A DNA stretch of 64,000 nt from Capitulum mitella (Eukaryota; Arthropoda; Thecostraca; Pollicipedomorpha; Pollicipedidae): positions 17,608,733 to 17,672,732 of the forward strand of contig CP099839.1 in NCBI GenBank assembly GCA_030062745.1. The letters are read 5' to 3'. A program made the translations under genes and the position numbers. Of the stretch, positions 50,656 to 61,000 are shown piece by piece. Every line of letters begins with the position of its first letter. Position 1 is the stretch's first letter. The notes below the pieces were generated by a model that ran no database searches, was not told the origin of the DNA, and was given only the letters and a program-made list of their open reading frames with translations.

Positions 50656-51384
50656 ATGAGCCTTACGTGAAAGTTCGCAATGGGGTCTTGCCCATCCCCA
50701 CCGGCTACGCTAACGCATTTTCTGCTGGTGACGACCTCTTCTGCCAAGGAGTAACCGTATGGCCGGCAGTCATCCATCTCTACCCCAGATATCCCCCAGA
50801 AGCTTCTGTCCTTTTGGGTCCTTTTGGGAAAACGAGCGGGGGAGGCATGGCAGGACTCAGCACCTGCGGCACGTCAACAAAGGGCTTCCCCCACACTGAA
50901 GACAGCTGATCCGTCCACCAACCAAGACCTTCCAGTCCAAAACACTGCACATCAGGGCGACACTGGGGTCACTAGGTTTCAGAATCCAGAGGTCGACCAC
51001 GTGCGCACCCTGTCCAGGATGAGATCGGTGACAAGTTGGGAAGGAGAGACGCCATGCATCTGATCCTAATACTGTCGTGTTTGGAACAATGCGCCGTTCG
51101 AATCATAGCTCTTTCCAGGCCACCGGACGGTGATCAAGGTCGCCCAGGACGACGCCGTCGACGGCGAGATCGGCGGAGGTTACGCTTTCCGCTGTGGTCT
51201 GACGCCATTTGAACATTCTCTAGCTCCATTCAGATTATCTACTGCGTGTCGCCAGCCGGCAACCGTGCCGTTTCTTGTTCGTCTGAAAAAATGGCCATTT
51301 ACCGAGCAACATTATAAGCAACAACAAGAATGTACTCGTTGCCGCATACGCAGCACAGCCAAATGAAAATGTGACCATATGGGA

Positions 51385-51440
51385 TCTCTTTAATGCCACG
51401 GGGGTGGGGGGTGTAACGCACCCCAATGGGGAAGCCCGCA
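51385..51440. mobile_element. Family B-like terminus (fragment)
   Basis: The segment GGGGGTGGGGGGTGTAACGC followed by ACCCC has the same poly-G hairpin design as the ends of the family B elements. No partner end was recognised. Confidence 0.35.
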
Positions 51441-52435
51441 GCCGTGTGTCACACACGGCCATTCCGGCCCTGAACAGGGTTGGATATCTGATTGCTTTTT
51501 GGTGTGGGAAAATAATTACCTTTAGGAGCATATTTTTGGAGCCTATGAACGAGAAACACATCGGCAGCAACATCTGTACATGCGTTTCGGGATGACGTCA
51601 AATAAAAAGACATGTGCACGTAGCTGTATGCTGCTAAATGATCTCGATGGTCCCTGTGCTTCTGCGATTATGCATATTTCTCTGTAATATCTGACCCTTC
51701 CATTCCACAATCCTAAAGGATTAAGGATCTAAAGGATCTAAAGGATCATGCTAAAGGGCAGATCCCGAACCAGCCATCCTTATCAAACCATGGCAGCAAT
51801 CATTATTAAACCCTGCAAAACCATTCATCTGCGTGGTTGAAGCCCAACCAACGACCATGCTTTGATTACATAGCAATGAGAATGCAGGGATAATTAGTCA
51901 ATAGAGCGATAATACATGACAATTTTTTTGCGAACAATTCCTTGGTCGTACCTGTTCAGGCTCTCCCGACCCTTTAAGGGCTACGAGATTCTAGGTTTCA
52001 TGCACCTGAAACGCCCGGTTTCCCGCAACACTCTAAGAGATCGGGGCTCAAAGTGGTATTCGCTGCTGAGCCAATTTGCACTAGGACGGCTCAGCCTATT
52101 CACCGAAACCGATCACCATAAACGCCATTCATTTGCAAGCATTTCTTGAAACGACGTATAGCAATCGCATGATGAGCTTGTGCGAGAAGTGCAGCATCGC
52201 TGCCGGTGGGCAACCCCAGAAAAATTAAAGCAACCCTGTGGTCTGATACAATTAATTCAGAAGAAATGAAGATGCATTTCTACGTGCATGAAGAGGTCTT
52301 TGACGGACGCTATAACGTAACGAACTGCGACGAAGTCATAGTCGACAAACAATAACTGAGGCATTGAGGACGTTCAACCAACAATAAAAAACCTAACAAA
52401 ACTGTTAATTAGGCGTCATTTAACCATGCAACGGG

Positions 52436-52443
52436 TATATAAA
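52436..52443 (+). promoter_or_regulatory. Candidate TATA box TATATAAA
   Basis: A strong TATA consensus followed by a GC-richer stretch. The first ATG after it (52481) gives only MAEIDPLR before a stop; no exon follows that I can recognise. Confidence 0.25.
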
Positions 52444-55163
52444 CCTCCGCTGCTCAGGAGACGCCTTACAGAGCCCCAGATATGGCGGAGATTGACCCTT
52501 TACGGTGATCCCGGGGCAAGGACTGCGTCGGCTAGTCTTGGACATCAACCACGGACCGGGGGCTCAGGTCACCACGCTCGGCTCCGAGCTCAAACGATGG
52601 CAGTCGTCCAGCAGCAGACGCGTAGACAGCCACATATCGGTGTGGGGAGCAGATAACTTTCAGTTTAGCCTGCACAAGCTGTTTTGATTACTGAGGCTGA
52701 TCTATGACTGAAAATTGGCTTTGTCTTGCACCAACTTTCCTTATTGCTCCAAAATAGCATTATGCTTTTATCGCTTCAAATATCATAATGATTTCGGCGG
52801 ACCATGGAAAAACAATGGAACATCAATTTTGATGTCAAACGCACTTTAGCACTAAAACGTAATTCCTACAGTCAGTCAGGTATGTCAGTCACAGGCTTAC
52901 TGGACCCCGATGTCTGGTATCTGATACGCATCGAAAACGAACGGAGCAAAAGTGCATTTCATCACATTTCCACGCCTTGCCCATTTAACGACGAGGGTAC
53001 ATTAATTTGGATCTATTCACCTCAATTCGTAAGGTTTGAGTCTACATTGGGCTCCCTCGTCACTTTTTGCAATGCCCGCACTCACAAGCGTCCAAATTCC
53101 CCTAGCAAAGGCCGGAATATGGCCTCTGAGGAAACCGGCATCTCCTCTTCCCGCCCTCTACGAAACTGACGTCAGACCCATCTATAGGTTTGTTTTCGAT
53201 ACAAACCACGGACGGCGGAAGCGGGAATGGGACGCTGCAGGGGCGCCTCAGCTGCTGCCCCCTCGTAATATGGGAAAATTTAGCACTAGGCCTAAAATGA
53301 AAGCTCTAAAACATGTTTTTTACGCCCAATCCCATCCTGTAACCGTTCGGCCGTAGATGGTACAGCTTAGAGTGAAAGGAAAACCATGACATAAGAGATG
53401 ATAGTCGTTTGCCTTATGTCTGTGACCATCGTGATCCGTGTCAAACACACAACTCATATTTGAAATGACGCTTCAGCTATAAGTTCATGTTCGTGGCCAG
53501 CAAAGAGAAAGGAAGAGCAAATAAACGGTTTCCCCACACACCTGCGTGTCAACTCGCATACCCAAGACACCCATGGATTATATGCCTGCAGGTTATTAGG
53601 TGTCCTTGAGCACACCCAGTACTGCCAATGAGTCATTTGCTTCAACATTCTTTGTTTAATGAATCTATTCTGGTCGGATTTCGTGCGAGGAAATTAGTCG
53701 AAAACCGGAAAAAACGAAAGCCTATTCCCACACTCGTACTTTTTAAACAATCATTTTCGGTTTGTTCTCTGTCGTCTAAAAGTGCGATTTGAACAAACTA
53801 CCGTCCGGCGAACTAACGCGATTTCGGTATTTAACAAGAGCGGTTGCCCGAGCCAGGTAGGTGAGAAATGAAAGATACATTGCACCATTTTCGTGTAAAT
53901 TTTTAGTCATTATTGCGGTTGAATAATCAAGAAAAATGTCTGAATTTTGCGCTGAGGATCCTTTTATTGGTTTTCGTGTGGTTCCCTTATCTGTTTTTTT
54001 TTTTTTTAGGTGGAATCTGAGGCTTGCGATTCTGGCCGATTTTGGCCAGCCCCGACAAAGCCGTAGCTCATGGCGCCGGGGTGTCACGCCACGGTCCACG
54101 CAGGGTATCGCCGCTAACAGCCGTCTGATAGCACGGCATGGCAGCGGACGACGCCCACGCCCCACCGACGGTTTCAGCTGACAGCTAACTGAACAGGCCA
54201 AGGCACGTCTGCGGTGTTCACCCAGCGGTAGCGTTTGCGACGGCGAAAGTAAAATATGCAATTCGAATTTCAATTGTGACGGTGAAAATTAGATATGCAA
54301 TTCGAAACGCCCTGCAGTGTGGATATGGGAAGCACCAGTTCGACGACCCAGCTACCGGGAGTGACTCAGTAAAATGAAAAGCAGGACAGCGGCGGACTCG
54401 GAACGTTGGAATGTTCATACATGTCACATACATAGTTGCACGCCTGTGCAGAGCATTACATAGTTACGCACACCGGATATTTTCCTCCTCGAAATTCACA
54501 AAACCCTTCTCAGGAAAGGAGAATCGCATCATTCCATTTTACTCCGTTCACCTCGGTCCACCTATGAATCATCGCCACGCCCTCACGGCTGGTGTAGGCA
54601 ATGCCTTTCCCCATGTTCCTTCGTCCCCGAACACACCAGACGCAGATCAGCACTCAGTCAGGCTGTTACCCATTTCCCAGCACCCATGGATAAACCTATT
54701 GATGTTGAATGCCAAGCAGAAACAAAAACAGTCGGCGCAGGGGCGGGGCGTGGCAACTGCATCTCTGCGATGCCATCCTCCTTTGGCCCGAGTCAAAGAC
54801 CGGTGGAACTACGCCAGCCCGATAACGCATCGCCAATGGATCGTTACTGGCCCACGAGAGATAACTGTATTAATCGCGCTGTGTTTGACAGCGTTTAGAA
54901 TGGAATCAAAGCGATAAAAACGGAGTTTCTCCTCTGCCCTTACGCGACGCAAACGACGACTGATAAGCGCATATCAACGGAAATGTTGAATCCAGACGTC
55001 ACAAAACACGAAGACACATGCAATCCACTAAACTGGCCAGAACCGCCTTCGGTGGATCATTCGCAGACCGCCAGTCTGCCACGCCCAGCCGGCCCGGTCT
55101 GCCGCCGGACTCCCAGGGTACGTCCGGCCGGAAGGCGGCCGACGGATCCCCGGCCGTACTCAC

Positions 55164-55243
55164 ACGTCGCCGGCCTCCTGAACGGACGGACATTGCAACG
55201 CCACGCAGACGAGCACGACCAGCCAGCGGTGGCGGCCGGCCAT
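55164..55243 (-). CDS. Candidate first coding exon of an unknown secreted protein (signal peptide)
   Basis: ATG at 55243 in a strong GCC-ATG-G context gives 26 codons plus two bases, with a textbook signal peptide: charged MAGRHR, hydrophobic WLVVLVCVALQC, then PSVQEAGD. It ends at a good donor, GACGT|GTGAGT. Upstream lie a (GCC)12 leader, a TATA-like box, a GC box and a CRE. I looked for following exons on the minus strand toward 44 kb and recognised none, so the product is unknown; the intron may be long. A chance match inside a CpG island is the alternative. Confidence 0.5.
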
Positions 55244-55296
55244 GGCTGAGGCCGCCGCCCGCCGGCCGGCCGATCGATCAGACGGCGGACCGGCGC

Positions 55297-55297
<1 letters not shown>

Positions 55298-55333
<36 letters not shown>
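55298..55333. repeat. (CGG)12 trinucleotide repeat
   Basis: Twelve uninterrupted CGG units, placed in the predicted 5' UTR of the candidate secreted-protein gene, where they would be transcribed as GCC. Confidence 0.9.
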
Positions 55334-55420
55334 GGTCGGTCGCTGGACCGCGCTGCCGCCGCCGCTATAGAGGACGTTGCCGGACGGGGGCGGGTGGGCA
55401 GGCTCAGCTGTGACGTCAGC
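55330..55420 (-). promoter_or_regulatory. Candidate promoter: CRE, GC box and TATA-like box
   Basis: Read on the minus strand: perfect palindromic CRE TGACGTCA (55411-55418), GC-rich CCCGCCCCCG (about 55383-55392), then CTATAG (55365-55370) about 120 bp before the signal-peptide ATG. The order and spacing fit a TATA promoter with a start near 55335. Inference from motifs only. Confidence 0.4.
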
Positions 55421-55449
55421 TGGTGCACAATCAACAAGCAATGAATGGA

Positions 55450-57907
55450 GTCGAGTCAGGAGAAGGAGGGAAGCAGTCAATGGGGGAGACTAGAAGAAAT
55501 CATGCAAACAATGGTGGCAGGGCCACTAGGACCAAACATGACCTTTATGATCATTGCTCAATGGGCTAAGCAAGAATGAAGAAGAGAATGCATCAGGAAA
55601 CTGTTTGATGGGCTGATGGGCATGTCCTTAAGAAATGGCAGGAATTCCTTGACGTTCCTAACCAAAAATTACAAGAATAAGTATTTAATTGTGTCAAGTA
55701 TGTAAATGGCTTCACTTCTCACTCTTCTGTTCATCTCAATGACATGTAAATGATAGTACAACATCCTACCATGAAGTATAAATGCTCACTGTGTGGCAAG
55801 CACATCACTAAAATAGCTTGTATTATCAAAAAACCATGCTGGCATTTTAGCTGGCATCTTCTACAATAAACACACCACTAGAAATTATGAGAATATTATG
55901 ATCTTGGCAACCAGGACTACAGGACAACTTTTACTTTACAAGTACAATATATAAGTACAAAATGAATAGAAGACTATTGTGCATGAATGTGCTTGACAGG
56001 GCTACAAGTCACAATTCAGTGGAAACAAAAAATAAGTTTTTCTCTTTGAGATGCTAGCAAAACCATTTCACTGACACTGTGAACTGTGATGCTGCATTTT
56101 TTTTAAAACACATTTAACTTTTAACACATTATTTATCAACAATTTGTCACCAGTGTCTCCACATGGATTATGCCCAAAAATTGAATATATCTTATCATGT
56201 CTCAATAGCATCACTAGATCAATGCAATTATAGGTAGTGAAAAGGTTCTCCACAGAGGAAATGACAATGAGCTATAATGCTCAAAGTTCAACAGGATTTC
56301 AGAGCCATGAGAAAGTGAATGCAGCTTTCAATGCATTCAGACTGAAAACTACACAAAGCATGTACAAGAGGTGCTTTAAGCCTTCAAAATTATGTAAATG
56401 GTTGTGCACACAGTTTTAAAGTTGCCTTGCTGTTTTCTCCTTGTATATCCTTTTGGAGTGCACTGGGACCACATACATCAAACCTGGCTGTTGCATGCCA
56501 AGTGTGCACAAATGATCACCAGTGCACCTATATGATCTTAATGAAACCTGACTATGCTTGCAGTCAGGATTAGCAGCATTCTGCTGGCAATATTAGTAGG
56601 TAGGGTCAGTCCAGGGGACCAAAATTTGGAGTATCCATTTTTCAAACTTATTCTTGCAAAATGAAAAAGCCATGTCAGTTGAGCAATTAGTCTTAATGCT
56701 GGTTATAAGAAATGCAGTAACCACCCTTCTTAACTTTACAGAGCTAGAACTGGTGGGATGAGTGTAGAAACATAACATCCAGAAGTATTGGATTTGGATT
56801 GCAAATGACACCAAACTAATTATTCTCTATTTACATCTCCTTATTTCACACTCTAACTTTCTACATAACTGCTGAATCCTGTCAAATTACTATATGTCCA
56901 GTATTGAACTCACGAAACAATGAATGTGCAAATGAGTTGGTCATAGTATCACACAATGTACATTACAGGTAGTCACATTGGATGTATGGAAACTTAGGAC
57001 ATTGCTAAATTCTTGGGATGCAAGCTTAAAATTCACCTAGTAGGTATTACATTGTTTTAGGTACTTGTCAGATTCCATTCCGATTTCATTAGTCTTTTCT
57101 AACCTCAATTTTTCCTTCTGAAACTCTAGATACAAATTATGGATTCTGCACCACTGCAGAAACATCTTCAGTACCAGCAGAAAGCATAACAAATACCAAT
57201 CTATACCACAGGTGCACACAGTTTTTTAAACCAAACACTAAAAACAACCAGAAATCGCATCAGTTTCATGTAACACATCATACATGTCACTTGAAAACAA
57301 ACAATGCACGCTTCCCTAATAATTTAACATTCACCGTCATGAAAGATAACATTATGTAAGACAAAACAGATTGTCGATACCTTCCCGTCTCGGTTGAACT
57401 CAAGTTGGAACCACGATAAGGCCCAAACTGGAGTCGTGTGTAGGTGGGAATAACATCCAAGTTGCCCCAAATACACCCCGATGCACGTGAGTGCTTGAAG
57501 GTAAACACCCGAAGGCAATGTGCTTACATGTCACAGGTGCGCCAAACTTGTATCACTAATTTTTAGACTGTGGCCGGCGTCGTTTCCCGCGCGCTGGGTT
57601 CTGGCGCCCGCTGTGTATCCTGAACGCCGAGCGGAATCATTCATGATCCATTTTTTAATGGCCGTATGTAGATGCAGAGTTTGTCGAACTGTTACATAAG
57701 TGGCATATTCAAGCAACAATTTTGTTCTGTGTCCGGAGTAAATCAATTCGGGCTTGGCAGCGCTGGCGGCCTGGCTGAATTGTATTGGCATTGTCGTAAC
57801 GTGGAAGGTGCAGTTAAAAAACGCCTCATTGGGTACATTTCAGTTTAGGGTAATACGAACACACCCTGAAAAGGGGCAACTTCAGGGCTTTTAAAAGTAC
57901 CCAGAGC
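55450..57907. other. AT-rich intergenic DNA upstream of NUP210
   Basis: Composition changes abruptly after about 55.45 kb to AT-rich, CpG-poor sequence. No gene was seen. The NUP210 promoter and 5' UTR should be within the last few hundred bases, where GC content rises again (57.55-57.80 kb). Confidence 0.45.
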
Positions 57908-58065
57908 ATGGCCGGTGTAATATTACCGATTCTTTTAGTAATAGTTTCCGTTTGTGATGGAGCAAAATTGAATACCCCACGAATTCTGCTACCTTTCAAC
58001 TTCCAAAATAACCCTGTTGTGTACACATTGGAAGTAACAGATACAAACTCAGAATGTTTTGCATG
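57908..58065 (+). CDS. NUP210: NUP210 exon 1 (start, signal peptide)
   Basis: ATG at 57908; hydrophobic core GVILPILLVIVSV then CDGA, a plausible signal-peptidase site, followed by the conserved KLNTPRILLPFNF. Donor GCATG|GTAAGT; phase 2. AT-rich codon use, unlike exons 3-8. Confidence 0.93.
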
Positions 58066-61000
58066 GTAAGTCATGATCTCTTGTGTATCTTTAATCAAAT
58101 AGCTGTGTTTCATTGCTAGCACCTTGGTGTTGTGAAGTCATTCAAGCCTTGGTGGCCAGAAAAGATTGTGGTAATCCTGTGTAGCACCAAGTATCCAGTG
58201 GTTGATCCTTCCATGATTATGATTTCTTACATATGGGTCAAGCTTGTTGTGCTACATATATGCACTTGCATTGTGTATTTACAAGGCTTTGTTGGCAGAT
58301 ATAATTCTTTATAACTGAAATGTTTAAGTTGGCAATTGGCTGTGTTCAATCTTCATGGTTTTTTGCAAGAGATGTTGCATATAAAACATATTAATACAGA
58401 GCTTATAAATGTCAGCTGGTCAGAAAAGAGTGTGCTAAATCTGTTGAGAAGCCCATGTTTAAAGGGAGGTTAGCTTGTCAGGCCCTCAACCCAGCCCATG
58501 GTCATTTAGGTAATCCTTTAGAAGCGCGCGCCATAAACCAAGCACACTGGATGACACATATACGGCGTGTGTGGCAAAAGGAGACGTCAGCTGTTGCAGA
58601 ACAAGCTGACAAGAAACAACAACATTATGCACTGGAGCTCCAGGGTCGTGGATCACCTACTATTCGCTAACCTAACCTAACCTAACCTAACCTAACCTAA
58701 CCTTACCTTAACCAACCTAACCTAACCTACTGTGTAAAACAAGAGCAAATAGTAGGTGATCTACGACTTGGAGCTCCAGTGCATAATGTTGTTGTTTCTT
58801 GCAACAGCTGACATCTCTTTTTGCCACGCGCGCCGTATATGTGTCATCCAGTGTGCTTGATTTATGGCGTGCGCTTCTAAAGGATTGCCGGTCATTTATG
58901 CAAAACAAGACCCCTTATTTTGAATATGTAGTGCTGTGCACCACTTACAGTTTTCATCATCCATGACTTAATGAAGTTATCTGCTTAAAGTGTTTTATGT
59001 GTCAGTTTTCAAATGCTAATGTAAAGTACGTCAGGTAAGGAGTTGCTGTATTATTGCAGGTCTTCACTTCAAGAAGATGTTGTGCTTGTCGAGCCTGTTG
59101 AAGAAGGGGGCTGCTCAAACAAGGCCACTGTGACAGCCATATCTCGTCTGCCAAGTACCCAGAAAGTCATTGTTCTTGCTGAGGATGTTGGTATGTTATT
59201 TATCTTACAAATGACTCATTTCCCTAATCCCAGGGAAACAGCAGTGGTATGGAAATAGAGGGACTAAAAATATTAACATTTATGCTGCTAGTGTTGCATT
59301 TTTTGCAGTTTCATTTATGTTGCCCAATATGATTCATGCCCATGCATCCCCATGCATCTTTTGCTTTTGTACTTTGTAGCATATCTTTTAAAGCACCTCA
59401 GTTTATCATAAATTGTCTTAGCCAAATGTGAAACAAATGTCATCCCAGTTTTTTGAAATATGGGTTTACACTGAGATTGATATGAATTGGCCACTTGTAT
59501 TTTATATTGTTAAAAGGTAGTTTTGATGGATTTTGCTTGAAATGTATGAAATGTGTAGTATGCATATCATTGTAGGTATGGATCTGAGGCATAGAATATC
59601 AGACCTCTGGACACATGAAGGAAAGCATGTTAGTGCTGTAACTCACTCATTTATCTCATACTTTCATTTTGTTTTCATGCACAGAGAAGGCCACCTTGTA
59701 TGTCCATGTTGTGAAGATGGCAAAAATTGTGTAACCTCATATCTGTACGATTTCTGCTATCTTCATTGTGTGTGTGTTGATGTGTAACTCTATGTGTTTG
59801 GTTGGCAGAGAATGGCATCCTGTTGCGCTGTGATGTAATCGTGGACATACCCCACTCCCTGAAGATCGCCACCACCACGCGCGAGATCTACGTGGAAGAA
59901 GCGGCTGAGGAGTTTGAGCTGACCGCCTATGACGACCAGGGCAACCAGTTCACCACGCTGGATGGCGTGGCCTTCCATTGGTCAGTGAAGGGCACTGGAG
60001 TCCAGCCCGTTATCCGGATACAGTCGTTTGCGGAGTCCAGCTACGACACGACGCCGGTAGGTTGCTGTTCCTATCACACCATTTGCAGTTCTTGAGGTGG
60101 GTTGTATGTGTTACTCTTTCATACCTCATGTAGTTTGGTAACTACATATATGCTTAGGTTCTTGTGTCAGCTGCCTTGCATTATGTAGTAATGATGTCGA
60201 CCATCGACCATCCGTTGCTATCAGTAAGATCTGCCACTACTTGTGGTTGTATGTGTGTAGATTCATGTGCTGTTTTTTTTTGTCTGCCGATTTTTTGCGA
60301 CCTTCACCGACTAGAGTTGATCTCTGTACACTGTGTGCTGACTGCTGACTGCTGGTCTAATCTCTGTACATGGTGCACTGTTTGCTGACTTCTGAGTGTT
60401 GGCTGGTGGCCGATGACCGCTGTCCGGTGGCCGATGACTGCTCAGCTCCCAGCCGCTGCTCGACAGGCGATCGAGGCTCTGGAAGCTCGCGGCCTGCGCG
60501 GCGACAAGGTGCTCCTGGTGGGCACGGCCACTGGCGTGGTGGTGGTGACGGCGCGCGTTCAGCACGCCCACTTCGGGGTGAGTGACTGCGCGCCGCACAC
60601 AGGCGCGGACGCTCGGTAGCGGACAGGCTGCGTCGGACAGCGCGCGATGAGGCGCTTCAGGCGCGCTGGGTGCCGAAAGTCGCGGCTTTGCCGGACGTTT
60701 TTGTGGCTCTGCTCTTCCCCTCCTGGCGCCCCCACAGTAGTCATATTGTGGTTTTGGTTTGTGTTTATATGCCTGCCTCGTGTTAGGCGGTGTACACGGA
60801 GTGCCTTGTTTATGGGTTTGCCGCAAAAAAAGGCATTCTTTCCGCTGTCCTCTTAAAAAAGGCGACAACAGTGGCAGCAGGACACGCCGGCTGCGATGGT
60901 CTCGCGTCCTTACCGCTGTCTGGCAGGCCTGGGCTGTGTCCCGCTGTTACGCGGGCGCCCGGTAGTGTGTTCTGCCGCGGCGCGGTGGTGTGGGCAGTTT

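Larger units (their letters stand above)
45770..55163. other. No recognised gene; GC-rich islands between repeats
   Basis: GC-rich islands lie at about 45.9-46.3, 47.3-47.7, 50.0-50.6 and 52.5-52.6 kb. If the signal-peptide exon at 55.2 kb is real, its downstream exons should lie in this interval or further left, but none was recognised. Confidence 0.4.

Noticed and set aside
51130-51230. Possible LINE endonuclease fragment (minus strand reads VDGVVLGDLDH)
   Set aside because: Only a short weak resemblance to the G-D-F-N motif, with no flanking support.
52481-52507. Short frame MAEIDPLR after a strong TATA box
   Set aside because: Eight codons and no convincing splice donor; kept only as a weak promoter candidate.
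53776-54273. 165-codon minus-strand reading frame
   Set aside because: Lys-rich run comes from a poly-T tract; no domain or gene context.
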